This document shows positions 16,855 to 25,217 of a DNA stretch of 64,000 bases, piece after piece. A program made the translations under genes and the position numbers. The stretch comes from JAIPDZ01 sp034522175. GTDB taxonomy: Bacteria; Desulfobacterota; DSM-4660; Desulfatiglandales; Desulfatiglandaceae. The DNA is taken from NCBI GenBank assembly GCA_034522175.1, contig JAXHLQ010000001.1:682001-746000 (forward strand). The letters run 5' to 3'. Below the pieces are notes generated by a model, which saw only the letters and a list, made by a program, of their open reading frames with translations, was not told where the DNA came from and did no database searches. Within the stretch, counting starts at the first letter, position 1; every line of letters begins with the position of its first letter.

Positions 16855-17400
16855 AATCCAGTTAATCCTGTCAATCCTGTCAAAATTCACAAACCATTGA
16901 TTATTTGAACTTTTTACGGTGAAGAGGCTGAACTCTACTATCTCAAGACGAAAGACAACAAAGATACAAATTGTCGGTAATATAGAAAGAGAAAAAAACA
17001 TATCCGGACGGAGCAGAAATACGAGCCGCCCATAACTGGCTAGTGTCGTGTCATACATCAAATGTACGATCAAAAAGAAATGTGGAATTATCCTCGTCGT
17101 TTCGGCTTACCCCGGATCGGCGTCCGGGGCAGGCGCCGGAATCCGGGACCGGAATGACGGAACTTTACGACATCTTGGATGTGACGGAACACTAGCGAAC
17201 TTCACTTTCTCTTGAGCTCAATGCTGATTATCCTGTTAAAATACCGACGCCCCTCATTTCACACGCAGACCCCATAGAAGTGAAAGTCGTTGACAATCGA
17301 GCAGAGACATGTAATTTGTAAAAAATAGTAAAATATTGGCAAATTTCCCATCACGTTCCAATTCGCATAGGCGAAATTAGCCATAACAAGGAGCATCGTC
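16855..17400 (+). other. Intergenic region without a recognisable gene
   Basis: It contains the dispersed phrases found elsewhere in the window (tandem CCTGTCAATCCTGTCAAA near 16865-16885; a GC-rich imperfect hairpin CCCCGGATCGGCGTCCGGGG near 17111-17130). I see no coding signal. An AAGGAG precedes the gene at 17401. Confidence 0.5.
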
Positions 17401-17631
17401 ATGGCGCTACAGAGTTATGAGGCCATATATATAGATGGCAAAGTGAACTGGCTGAATGAGTCCCCTGGTATCAAGAAAGCCAAAGTCATCGTCACGATCC
17501 TTGAACAGGCGGACGGCCCACCAACTTCCTTAAAACACAAGCCATCTGCCCGGATAGCCGGCAAGGGGAGAATACTGGGCGACATTATGTCCCCGGCCGC
17601 CCCTGTTGAAGAATGGAATTGTGCAAAATGA
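17401..17631 (+). CDS. Putative antitoxin of a PIN toxin
   Basis: 76 residues, preceded by AAGGAG. The start MALQSYEAIYIDGKVNWL and the C-terminal ARIAGKGRILGDIMSPAAPVEEWNCAK resemble small antitoxins that accompany PIN toxins; the IAGK...ILGDI...W tail is a common toxin-binding segment. Its stop overlaps the start of the PIN fragment (ATGA). Family assignment is tentative. Confidence 0.65.
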   Translation: MALQSYEAIYIDGKVNWLNESPGIKKAKVIVTILEQADGPPTSLKHKPSARIAGKGRILGDIMSPAAPVEEWNCAK

Positions 17632-17771
17632 TCCTGCTCGACACCCATATCTGGGTCAATTGGATTCTGAAAGGTGATGCCGCGCTTCCCCATGTTGTTG
17701 TTGATACCATGCAAGAAAATGTAATGCTCCCCAAAACCCCCTTCGCGCCCCTTGCTATTCAAATAATATAA
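17628..17771 (+). pseudogene. Truncated VapC PIN toxin (N-terminal 47 residues)
   Basis: MILLDTHIWVNWILKGDAAL is a PIN N-terminus with the first catalytic aspartate. After MQENVML the sequence leaves the family and stops at 17771, in sequence that matches the dispersed CCGCCAAGACGCCAAG phrase. The catalytic centre is incomplete. It is the third VapC-type gene here that has lost its core while the antitoxin survives. Confidence 0.8.
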
Positions 17772-18007
17772 CCGCCAAGACGCCAAGATTTTCCCCGATA
17801 GCAGATATTTGATCCCTCCAACCCTGAACGCTGAACCTGGGTCCTGTGAACCCATACCCTTTTTCTTTGTTTCCTTCGTTGCCTTCTGTAAACGTCCCTT
17901 GCCCCAGCACTTGAACACAAATAAGGCTCTGGATGGCCAGTCTCTAACATCGACTAAATCGATGCATGTTCCGAAATAGTCTCGACTCATTCGGATTAAA
18001 TGTGAGC

Positions 18008-18187
18008 TCAACCTTTTCGTTCACCAAATCTCCCACTTAATTTCTTAGCCCCGTCCCCCCAAAAACCGAGGATTTGTGTAATCCGGCCCGAGGACACACG
18101 AAGGGCCAAGGCCAGTTTATTGGCTGAAAGTCCACGTTCAGTCATTTCGCGTTTAAGAATACGTCCCGGATGAATCGGTTTTATGAT
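18008..18187 (-). pseudogene. HigA-type antitoxin remnant
   Basis: The minus strand reads KPIHPGRILKREMTERGLSA then NKLALALRVSSGRITQIL, the XRE helix-turn-helix of HigA-family addiction antidotes. After QIL the sequence jumps to GFWGDGAKK, consistent with a deletion. No start codon precedes the KPIHP segment (a TAA lies two codons upstream). There is no HigB beside it. Confidence 0.75.
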
Positions 18188-18429
18188 TTACCCCTTAGAT
18201 GAACCGATCCCCTGCGCCTCGGCCGTCGGACATGCAAACAGGCATGAGCTTATTTAGGCTGACGATTTAGGATAACGGAATCCTCCCGAATTCGCCGGAT
18301 AATTCACAAATCAAGATCTGACCCCAATCCCATTCTTTCAACGGAAATTCCATTGAGGTTATAAAATCAGATAGGGGTAGATTCCCCGCAGGCTGTAGGC
18401 GGGAGAGGAAATACGATCTTTGACCCAGC

Positions 18430-18687
18430 CTAATTTCCTCCGCGTATGGTACGTTCCTCAACCTGCGCTTTTTTACTCAAAATTAAATCGGCGATAGGCA
18501 GAGCTGAGACTTCAATCCTGGACAGGTCGATCAACTGACTCGCGTCCTCAATTTCAATGCCAATTACCTTATTGCTGGCATCGAAATCCAAAACAATACC
18601 TGCGGCTACCTCCTCAGATTCCACGCTCACTCCCATTGAAAGCTTAATATAGAGCATATCTGTCTCGGAATAGTATTGAAATATCAT
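18430..18687 (-). CDS. DUF2283 family protein
   Basis: 85 residues: MIFQYYSETDMLYIKLSMGVSVESEEVAAGIVLDFDASNKVIGIEIEDASQLI is the DUF2283 core (two beta-sheets with the DxxxxVIGIEIEDAS motif). A purine-rich site (GGAGAG) precedes the ATG. It lies 18 nt downstream of a DUF4258-like gene, and the two families are a recurrent pair regarded as TA-like; DUF2283 would be the antitoxin. Confidence 0.85.
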   Translation of the reverse strand: MIFQYYSETDMLYIKLSMGVSVESEEVAAGIVLDFDASNKVIGIEIEDASQLIDLSRIEVSALPIADLILSKKAQVEERTIRGGN

Positions 18688-18705
18688 GGTGATCTCTCCT
18701 GTTTT

Positions 18706-18936
18706 TTACAGCTTGAAGCCTCGATCCGGGAATGCATTATGCACTGTTTCACCATCCGCCTCTGTCACAACCCTTAGATGTTTATCGAGTGCTGTGATAT
18801 ATGCCCAGCGACGGATACGTCCGTTACTTTGCACTATCGTTCGGACCGGTTCATTGAGAACATATTCGATCCACTCTTCCTTGATATAAGGACGGCGCAC
18901 CATAACAGACTCTGTAAAATACCTTGTCGTTTTCAT
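18706..18936 (-). CDS. DUF4258-like small protein, putative toxin
   Basis: 76 residues: SVMVRRPYIKEEWIEYVLNEPVRTIVQSNGRIRRWAYI...LRVVTEADGETVHNAFPDRGFKL. The R...W.Y....L.VV....G...HN.F.D..F pattern matches DUF4258/RelE-like small proteins found next to DUF2283. Frame is intact. Toxin activity is inferred from the pairing only. Confidence 0.7.
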   Translation of the reverse strand: MKTTRYFTESVMVRRPYIKEEWIEYVLNEPVRTIVQSNGRIRRWAYITALDKHLRVVTEADGETVHNAFPDRGFKL

Positions 18937-19016
18937 TCGGGATTTCTCAAAATAACCAAACCAAGCCCAAGCGCATAAAGTGACATTTATCTTAATTAAC
19001 TTAAATTGTCAAAAAA

Positions 19017-19175
19017 TTAAAACATCTGATCTTTGAAGAAATCGAAGTCTTCTGATACCCGATGCCCCAATTGGGGGGCAAGCCCGGTTCCGCCTGCCAA
19101 ATAAAAACCACTGATGCGTGGTGAAATCTTATCGATCAGCTTTAGGGTGCTTTCCGGGATCACTTCCTGATACAT
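19017..19175 (-). pseudogene. N-terminal fragment of an AbiEii-like nucleotidyltransferase
   Basis: 52 residues: MYQEVIPESTLKLIDKISPR then ISGFYLAGGTGLAPQLGHRV and SEDFDFF. The AGGTxLAxQxGHRxSxDxDFF motif is the catalytic nucleotidyltransferase core of AbiEii/AbiGii-type proteins. The remaining 150 or more residues are gone. Its start overlaps the 3' end of the DUF6922-like gene by 47 nt, the usual layout of that pair. Confidence 0.75.
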
Positions 19176-19434
19176 CACTTTCCTCCTTTGAGGACAGCTT
19201 GAAGTAAACCGACCAAAACCGTCTGGTTATCGGTAAGAGGCCTCGCCTCGTCTTTATGACCCTTATCAAATCGTCGTCGGAATATAGTGCCCTTAGACGC
19301 TTCAGATCCTCTTCATCCCCATAATCGAGGACCCGTGCAATAATATAATCCGCGTGGCGCACGGGATCTATTTCCTGGGCATCCCAGAAAAGAGAAGGAT
19401 CGAACGCTTCTCTTATATTATTTAATTGCTTCAT
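19129..19434 (-). CDS. DUF6922-like small protein, partner of AbiEii-type transferase
   Basis: 101 residues: LFWDAQEIDPVRHADYIIARVLDYGDEEDLKRLRALYSDDDLIRVIKTRRGLLPITRRFWSVYF. This WD...ID...H...I..RVL..GD..D...L...Y........V...R.L...T..FW pattern is seen in small proteins encoded directly upstream of AbiEii-family genes, where they act as the antitoxin-like partner. The partner here is truncated, so this gene is probably an orphan. Confidence 0.65.
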   Translation of the reverse strand: MKQLNNIREAFDPSLFWDAQEIDPVRHADYIIARVLDYGDEEDLKRLRALYSDDDLIRVIKTRRGLLPITRRFWSVYFKLSSKEESDVSGSDPGKHPKADR

Positions 19435-20031
19435 GATTATCCCCGAAATAATAGCCAGTTAGTTCTAACTACTTAGAATAACACCTTTCTTTTTACATGG
19501 CAACTTAAACCCTAAATTGAATCAAAGGACATGTATTTCTCTCACAGAGTTCACTGAGTTCACAGAGGCCCTCTGTCCCATGCTCCTCAGTCTCTGTGGC
19601 CCCTGTGCCTTGAGCGAAGCGGGTGTGAGACCGAATTGAAGAACCTCCCAAATGAAGACCTGACGCCATCCTATCCGCGTTTGACAAAGCGCATTTTCGT
19701 TATGCCTGAACGAAATTCACGCCCCGGCGTGACTCAGGCACAATTGCCAATTGAGGAAAGGCCCAATCTCTCACTCACCAACCCTTATTATGAAAAAATA
19801 AAATCTCTGCGGCTCCGCACCTCTGCGGGAGAATAAAAAAACAAACACCAAATCTCTCCAACCCTAAACGTTGAATCCTGAACCTGTGAACGCTTACGCC
19901 GACGACCTCAAGGGCCGCCAGCGATCTTGACATTCTAAGGGCTTATGCCTAAGGTATCCCAAAGTGTGGCCGCACGATTGCAACGAAACCTGTTTCCGCT
20001 GTGAAACTGCAAATGCAGGCAGGCTGTGCCG
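19435..20031 (+). other. Intergenic region with dispersed phrases
   Basis: It contains CACAGAGTTCACTGAGTTCA at 19542-19561 and CTCTGCGGCTCCGCACCTCT near 19804, degenerate phrases that recur near 26205, 58980, 62610 and 63940. A coding fragment of unclear origin may lie at 19636-19780, but I cannot assign it. Confidence 0.4.
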
Positions 20032-20439
20032 ATGAAAAATATGGCAACCAATGAAATGATCGCCTACTGGGTGACGAGTTCTGACAGAGATTACCAGGTA
20101 ATGATCGATCTATTCCAAAAAGGCCATTACACGTGGTCCCTTTTTATCGGCCACTTGGTGATAGAAAAGCTATTGAAAGCGGTCTGTTCACAAAAACGAA
20201 TGAAAAATCCGCCACTCATTCATGATCTGCTGAGGTTGGCTGAAAAAGGTGATCTGGACCTCGACGAAGAGCAAAAAGATATTCTGGATACCGTTACCAC
20301 CTTCAATATTCAGGCTCGATATGATGACTACAAATCGGATTTTCACAATAAATGCACCAAGGATTTCACCCAAAAATGGGTCCGTTCCATCAAGGAGTTC
20401 AGGATATGGCTCAAACAAAACCACCTGAAGCAGTTTTAA
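20032..20439 (+). CDS. HEPN-domain protein (toxin of a HEPN/MNT pair)
   Basis: About 135 residues (ATG 20032; ATG 20041 also possible). WVTSSDRDYQVMIDLFQKGHYTWSLFIGHLVIEKLLKAVC and TTFNIQARYDDYKSDFH are typical of the PF05168-type HEPN domain. The strict RX4H motif is not obvious, as is often the case in this subfamily. Gene order is HEPN first and MNT second, the reverse of the two other pairs here. It overlaps the MNT gene by 34 nt. Confidence 0.85.
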   Translation: MKNMATNEMIAYWVTSSDRDYQVMIDLFQKGHYTWSLFIGHLVIEKLLKAVCSQKRMKNPPLIHDLLRLAEKGDLDLDEEQKDILDTVTTFNIQARYDDYKSDFHNKCTKDFTQKWVRSIKEFRIWLKQNHLKQF

Positions 20440-20714
20440 AATATGTCAGGTTTTTGAAGGAGACATTCTCCGGCCTTAAAAAAGCGTATGTTTTTGGCTC
20501 ATATGCAAAAGGCTCTGCCGGCGCCGACAGCGATATTGATATTGCCGTGGTCTTCGATAACGTAGCTAATTCTTTTGACCTTCAGGTTGAGCTTATGAAA
20601 ATGCGAAGGCGGTATGACGCGCGAATCGAACCCCATGTTTTTCGGACAGCCGATTTCGATGGTTCAAATCCCTTGGCAGGAGAAATCCTTTCCACGGGTG
20701 TTGAGATACAATGA
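20406..20714 (+). CDS. MNT-domain nucleotidyltransferase (antitoxin)
   Basis: 102 residues from ATG 20406 (MAQTKPPEAVLKYVRFLKE). The catalytic motif GSYAKGSAGADSDIDIAVVF is complete, and RIEPHVFRTADFDGSNPLAGEILSTGVEI is the usual C-terminus. It would modify or otherwise neutralise the upstream HEPN protein. Confidence 0.88.
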   Translation: MAQTKPPEAVLKYVRFLKETFSGLKKAYVFGSYAKGSAGADSDIDIAVVFDNVANSFDLQVELMKMRRRYDARIEPHVFRTADFDGSNPLAGEILSTGVEIQ

Positions 20715-21037
20715 CAAAGGCCTTCGGCCGAAGGCCTTTCGCCCCCAAGCGGCTTATTACGAATTCACCGACCCACCGGTCGTTCTGCCCCGTCTTCCCC
20801 TGCCATCCCGATCCTCCTAATCATCCAACCATCCCTTTGCCTTTTGCTTTCCTTCCAGCATGTCCGCATCCCAGCATTTCAACATCCATCCATCCTTCCC
20901 CCCCTCAACAAAAGCAAAACTGATCGCTGAGGGCAATGGGCCACATAATCCTCTTCTATCCGGTCAATCCTGTTCAGTTTTTTCTCACAGGGTCCCCCGG
21001 CTCCCTGCACCTTGCTCCATGCTCTTTGGGGCGCCTG
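20715..21037 (+). other. Pyrimidine-rich spacer without a gene
   Basis: A strongly C/T-biased stretch (about 20780-20920, with repeated CATCC and CCTT) follows the MNT gene. A short GGCCTTCGGCCGAAGGCC inverted repeat at 20718-20735, just after the stop codon, may act as a hairpin. No coding signal seen. Confidence 0.4.
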
Positions 21038-21066
21038 TTGACATTCGTACACATTTGACCTACAAT
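21038..21066 (+). promoter_or_regulatory. Strong sigma-70 promoter of the third MNT/HEPN pair
   Basis: TTGACA at 21038-21043 and TACAAT at 21061-21066, separated by exactly 17 nt, 46 nt before the ATG at 21112. Confidence 0.7.
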
Positions 21067-21111
21067 CCTATAACCTATTAAGCGTGTTGATATCTTTGGG
21101 CATTTGGAACG

Positions 21112-21546
21112 ATGGACAATCTTATTTCACAAATTCGAAACGAACTGAAAAAGCATCTGGACTATACGGATTCCCGCCGGGGTACCGTAACTGCCGTATA
21201 TCTGTTCGGTTCCAGAGCAGCACCTGGCCACAGAGGAGAAACATCAGATCTGGATCTTGCCTTTCTCTTGGACTCCAAGGTCTATGGTGCCGATCCTGTA
21301 ACCGCAGTTTCTCCGGCCTATATCGCGGCATCGAACCTGGGAGTGGCTTTGGGACTGGAAACCGACGTCACCATACTGAATGCAGCATCCCTCGAGATGG
21401 CCTATGAGATAATCACCACGGGCAGGTGCCTGTTGGACAATGACCCGGATAAACGGATGGACTATGAAATTGCCCTCCGTGGAATGTATTTTGATTTCAA
21501 GCCGTTTCTTGAAAGACTCAGGGCTGGCTGTGCCAGCAGGCTGTAG
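21112..21546 (+). CDS. MNT-domain nucleotidyltransferase antitoxin (MntA-like)
   Basis: 144 residues. YLFGSRAAPGHRGETSDLDLAFLL is the GSx(10)DxD nucleotidyltransferase motif with a slightly longer loop. LGVALGLETDVTILNAASLEMAYEIITTGRCLLDND is the usual MntA C-terminal region. The HEPN gene follows by 12 nt. Confidence 0.87.
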   Translation: MDNLISQIRNELKKHLDYTDSRRGTVTAVYLFGSRAAPGHRGETSDLDLAFLLDSKVYGADPVTAVSPAYIAASNLGVALGLETDVTILNAASLEMAYEIITTGRCLLDNDPDKRMDYEIALRGMYFDFKPFLERLRAGCASRL

Positions 21547-21558
21547 CATCGAGAATCA

Positions 21559-21981
21559 ATGAAGTCCATAGAAAGAAAATTTAAATCTGCTGAAGAACGT
21601 GTCCAGAAGCTCAAATTATTGTCACAAAGGGCAGGTTCCTACGAAGACTACCAAATGTCATCCGACTTGAAAGACCTTGCTGAAAGGAATCTTCAGGTTG
21701 CTATCGAAGCATGCCTGGATATCGGCAAAATCATTATTTCCGCAGAAGGACTGGAAGAACCCAAAGACAATAAGGGCATTTTCGTGGTTCTTGCCCAGGC
21801 CGGCATCATAAACTCAAAATCCCTCACATTTCTACTTCCCATGGCCGGCGCGAGGAATATCCTGGTTCACGGCTACGACAAGATTGACGATAGCCTCATT
21901 TATGGTGTCCTCAAACGGCACACGGATGACTTTGTCGTTTTCTTAAAGCAAATAAGAGACAATTATCTGTCAAAAACGTGA
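21559..21981 (+). CDS. HepT-like HEPN ribonuclease toxin
   Basis: 140 residues. RNILVH within MAGARNILVHGYDKIDDSLIYG is the RX4H catalytic motif; RNLQVAIEACLDIGKIIIS is the characteristic helix. Frame is complete. This pair and the one at 14199-15054 are of the same type but too divergent to be a recent duplication. Confidence 0.9.
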   Translation: MKSIERKFKSAEERVQKLKLLSQRAGSYEDYQMSSDLKDLAERNLQVAIEACLDIGKIIISAEGLEEPKDNKGIFVVLAQAGIINSKSLTFLLPMAGARNILVHGYDKIDDSLIYGVLKRHTDDFVVFLKQIRDNYLSKT

Positions 21982-22100
21982 TCAAGCTCTCACAGAGTTC
22001 TTTTGCTCCGGGCTCCCTGCTCGTTATTCTCGCCAACCCTCAACCCCTGAACCTTTGAACCTTGTCGAAGATCCCGCCAAAGGGCGGGAAACCTCTGAAC

Positions 22101-22754
22101 CTAATTTCCCTCCATTACCTCCTTCCACCAATAATAGACCCAGGCCCCATACTCGGCCAGAACCCATCGAATCTGTTTCCCCTGTTTCCACCAGCCTGTC
22201 GGATCATAGGGGTCGGTAGCCGCGACAACCACGCATACCCGTAGCCGGTCTTCAAACATTTTTCCCCAGATATACCCTGCCCGTCGCGTATGGAATTTAC
22301 TGGTGGTCACAATGACGCTCCTAAAACCCCGGTGGACCAACTCCCTCCCCACGGCCCTGGCCTCGCTCACCGTATCATAGGCATCCTCCGCACTTATAGG
22401 CGCCACGGCTTCCCGCGGGACCCCGAGAATGCCCAGGATTCGAACCGGATCCTCATACCAGGGACAACACATGTTGAACCCCCCGGCTTCAAGCCTCCGA
22501 AGGACATCACTCTTGCGGTTACCGTTGATAACGATCTTCGGAACAAATCCCTGGTCATAGAGTTCTGCAGCCTGGATGAGACGGGGATAATAGTCCACGC
22601 CGGTATAGAGCACCACAACAGCGTCGGACTGGATCGGTCTTTCATCCAGCACCAGCCATCGACCCGCCAGGGTCAGAAGGGGGCCTGACAAAAAATAGAG
22701 GATCGTGAAAATAACGGATAGGACCAACGTGAAGGTAAGAAAACGTCTGATCAC
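22101..22754 (-). CDS. YdcF/ElyC-type DUF218 membrane protein
   Basis: 217 residues with an N-terminal transmembrane segment (FLTFTLVLSVIFTILYFLSGPLL) and the DUF218 fold: DAVVVLYTGVDYYPRLIQAAELYDQGFVPKIVINGN, then DAYDTVSEARAVGRELVHRGFRSVIVTTSKFHTRRA. DUF218 proteins such as ElyC/SanA act in envelope polysaccharide or lipid-carrier metabolism. A second, fragmentary copy of the last 70 residues lies at 26263-26478, so the locus was duplicated and partly lost. Confidence 0.85.
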   Translation of the reverse strand: MIRRFLTFTLVLSVIFTILYFLSGPLLTLAGRWLVLDERPIQSDAVVVLYTGVDYYPRLIQAAELYDQGFVPKIVINGNRKSDVLRRLEAGGFNMCCPWYEDPVRILGILGVPREAVAPISAEDAYDTVSEARAVGRELVHRGFRSVIVTTSKFHTRRAGYIWGKMFEDRLRVCVVVAATDPYDPTGWWKQGKQIRWVLAEYGAWVYYWWKEVMEGN

Positions 22755-22848
22755 AATTCCCTCTACCAGGAAAGTCCTTTATCTGGCCCGGCATCCGGCC
22801 GGGTCAGATAATCCTGCAAATCCTGTAGCTCCTGTCTAACAGCCCTCT

Positions 22849-22975
22849 TTAGATGAATCGATCCCCTTCGCTCTTTTCAAACCGTAACTCGCTGATCTGC
22901 TCCGAAATCAGGGCCAGCATAAAAATCGAAACCGAGGTGGTCAAGAGAAGTGCGCTCATGCTGGTAAACCTTCCA
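22849..22975 (-). pseudogene. C-terminal tail of a family 2 glycosyltransferase
   Basis: The minus strand reads SMSALLLTTSVSIFMLALIS then EQISELRFEKSEGDRFI and a stop, the C-terminal membrane helix of a GT2. It matches the tail of the broken GT2 at 8490-9060. Only this tail remains; upstream sequence switches to the dispersed AATTCACAAATCAAGATCTG repeat. Confidence 0.65.
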
Positions 22976-23161
22976 GCGGGATGGCCCTGAGGAGCGAGGC
23001 ATTTTATTCCAGCCGAATTCGCCTGATAATTCACAAATCAAGATCTGACACCATTCCTTCGCATTCTGGACACAGACATCTGAATCACATCATTAGAAAT
23101 AAAATCTGCTAATGCGCGGGACGCCACCTGTCATGCCACACGTAAACTCTGATAATATTCC

Positions 23162-23190
23162 TTGACAGGGCATAATATTTAGATAATATT
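23162..23190 (+). promoter_or_regulatory. Promoter/operator of the second AAA_14 ATPase
   Basis: TTGACA at 23162-23167 and TAATAT at 23184-23189 (16-nt spacer) overlapping the inverted repeat AATATT-TAGAT-AATATT (23174-23190), 8 nt before the ATG. Such a short leader implies the palindrome overlaps the transcription start. Confidence 0.55.
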
Positions 23191-23197
23191 ACCACCT

Positions 23198-24343
23198 ATG
23201 GAAGAAATAAAGGAAAGATTGCTTCCGTTTGATCTACCCAAAAATCGCTCCGCTTTTCTTTGGGGTCCGCGCAAAACCGGAAAAACCTATTGGATTAAAA
23301 GGCATTTTTCTAAGACACCACTGATTGACTTACTGAAAACCGAGGTTTTTGCGGATTATGCAACCCGTCCCTGGCTGCTTCGGGAACGATTCGCTGAACA
23401 CGAAGGTATTGTGATCATCGATGAAATCCAGATGGTGCCGGATCTGCTTAATGAAATCCATTGGCTTATCGAAAACTCCCGAAATTCTTTCCTCATGACC
23501 GGATCGAGCGCCCGTAAACTCCGGCGGGGACACGCAAACCTTCTTGGGGGAAGAGCCTGGCGGTATACCATGTGCCCACTCACCTATCAGGAAACCAGCC
23601 GGTTCGACCTTGAAAGAATTATGATCTCTGGACTTTTGCCTCCCCATTTTCTTTCTACAGACCCAATGCAGGATCTAAGGTCATATGTGGCTGATTATCT
23701 GAAGGAGGAAATTGCAGCCGAAGCCACTGTACAACGTATTCCCGCTTTTTCTGAATTTCTAAGGGTCGCCGCACTGACCTCTGGAGAATTGCTCAACTAC
23801 GCCAACGTGGCCAGGGAAACCGGCGTCAGTGCGAAAGTCGTAAGAAACTATTTTCAGATACTCGAAGACACCTTGTTGGGCTACAGAATAGGGCCTTGGA
23901 AAAGGGCTAAAAACCGGCGTTTGATAGAGACTGAAAAATTCTATCTTTTTGATGTGGGCGTTTCAAACTACCTCGCACGTCGGACGCCGAAGATAGGCAC
24001 AAATGAATTCGGAATCGCTTTCGAGCACTATATATTGATGGAACTCAAGGCATATCAGGCGTATCGTAATCCTGAGATGGAGATTCGATACTGGAGAACC
24101 GCGACCGGCTTCGAAGTGGATTTCATCCTGGGCGACATGGCAATGGCTGTTGAGGTAAAGGGATCCGCCAGAATACACAACACACACACCAGGGGCCTCA
24201 GAGCCTTGATTGAAGAACATAAGGTCAGGCGCGCCATTATCGTATGCCTTGAAAAGGAGCCGAGAAAATCAAAAGATTTCATTGAGATCGTACCATGGCA
24301 GATGTTCCTTGACATGCTGTGGGAGGGTGAATTGGGTGTTTAA
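23198..24343 (+). CDS. AAA_14 ATPase with DUF4143 domain
   Basis: 381 residues. Walker A GPRKTGKTY at about 23, Walker B GIVIIDEIQMVPDLLNEIHWL, sensor LMTGSSARKLRRG. The C-terminal DUF4143 nuclease-like part has FEHYILMELKAY, EIRYWRTATGFEVDFILGDMAMAVEVKGSARI, a PD-(D/E)xK pattern (E...DF...EVK). Intact frame. Role is unknown; such proteins accumulate in TA-rich islands. Confidence 0.87.
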   Translation: MEEIKERLLPFDLPKNRSAFLWGPRKTGKTYWIKRHFSKTPLIDLLKTEVFADYATRPWLLRERFAEHEGIVIIDEIQMVPDLLNEIHWLIENSRNSFLMTGSSARKLRRGHANLLGGRAWRYTMCPLTYQETSRFDLERIMISGLLPPHFLSTDPMQDLRSYVADYLKEEIAAEATVQRIPAFSEFLRVAALTSGELLNYANVARETGVSAKVVRNYFQILEDTLLGYRIGPWKRAKNRRLIETEKFYLFDVGVSNYLARRTPKIGTNEFGIAFEHYILMELKAYQAYRNPEMEIRYWRTATGFEVDFILGDMAMAVEVKGSARIHNTHTRGLRALIEEHKVRRAIIVCLEKEPRKSKDFIEIVPWQMFLDMLWEGELGV

Positions 24344-24517
24344 GAGATAGGCGAAAAGGAATAAGCCCAAGCCCTTTGTATATCATACTGCCGGAGGCAT
24401 GTTGATTTTCGTTGGTCGCCGTCTCAGCGACAAACGAAAGGGGACTTCCTTTGCGTTCTTTTCCCCTTTCCGGAAGCATAGCGAAGATCCCGCTGTCAGC
24501 GGGACTTTGCGGTTCAT

Positions 24518-24784
24518 ATGTCTTTAAACATGAGGAGCACCAAGCTTAATCCCACCCAATACATCTGCCTTTTCATGGCCGCCGGCCTCTGCCTCCTCTT
24601 TTTCCACACCGTCCTCTTCCAGGATAAAACCTTTTTTTTCAGGGATATCCACCGGTGGTTTTATCCCATGAAATATTTCCTGGCCGAATCATTCAAAGCA
24701 GGACAACTCCCCTTCTGGTGCCCTCACTATTTCTGTGGCTCGCCGTTTATGAGCGACATCCAGTCCGGCGTGTTCTATCTATGA
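24518..24784 (+). pseudogene. N-terminal fragment of a YfhO-like membrane protein
   Basis: 88 residues: a first transmembrane helix (YICLFMAAGLCLLFFHTVLF) and FRDIHRWFYPMKYFLAESFKAGQLPFWCPHYFCGSPFMSDIQSGVFYL. The DI...WFYP...GQ.P.W.P....G.P...D.QSG..YP pattern is the start of large YfhO/GT39-like membrane proteins of about 700 residues. It ends abruptly at 24784, where the next 3' feature begins. Confidence 0.75.
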
Positions 24785-24800
24785 TTGACCAACAGTTTAT

Positions 24801-25070
24801 TCAGGCTTCGATGAGTTTTTCAATTTTTTCCTTTACCCAGGCACGCACAAGTTGGGATCGATCAATCCCGGTTCGTTTTGATTCCCTGTCAATGATCCGG
24901 ACATCTTTTGGATCGAGTCTCACCTGGATGAGTTTCTTGGGTAAACGCCGGAAATCCAGTGCATCTTCTTTCCAGCCTCCAAAATCCTCCGGCTGATTCA
25001 TATCCCAGAAGTTTTCCAGTTCCTCATCACTCATCTTTGGTAAATCAGATACGTTGCTTGATTTTCTCAT
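24801..25070 (-). CDS. CopG/BrnA-like antitoxin, orphan
   Basis: 89 residues: MSDEELENFWDMNQPEDFGGWKEDALDFRRLPKKLIQVRLDPKDVRIIDRESKRTGIDRSQLVRAWVKEKIEKL. The W...PEDF..W and RLP...I.VRLDP.D...... pattern is that of CopG-family antitoxins of the BrnTA/CopG-toxin type. No BrnT-like toxin precedes it; 25071-25217 is AT-rich with no gene visible. Confidence 0.8.
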   Translation of the reverse strand: MRKSSNVSDLPKMSDEELENFWDMNQPEDFGGWKEDALDFRRLPKKLIQVRLDPKDVRIIDRESKRTGIDRSQLVRAWVKEKIEKLIEA

Positions 25071-25217
25071 CGTCTTTAACCCCTTCTTCTTTCCATGTAC
25101 GTCTTTCTTTGTTTGCGATTCATATCTCTTGCAGTTATGATTTTAATAAAATTCCAAAAGGGTTAACTTTCATCTATTTTTATATTAATTTTAACTTATT
25201 TAATAATGTTTTTTTAA

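Noticed and set aside
16429..17073. Minus-strand frame of 214 codons
   Set aside because: Lies opposite the AAA_14 gene end and extends into non-coding DNA; no domain or ribosome site.
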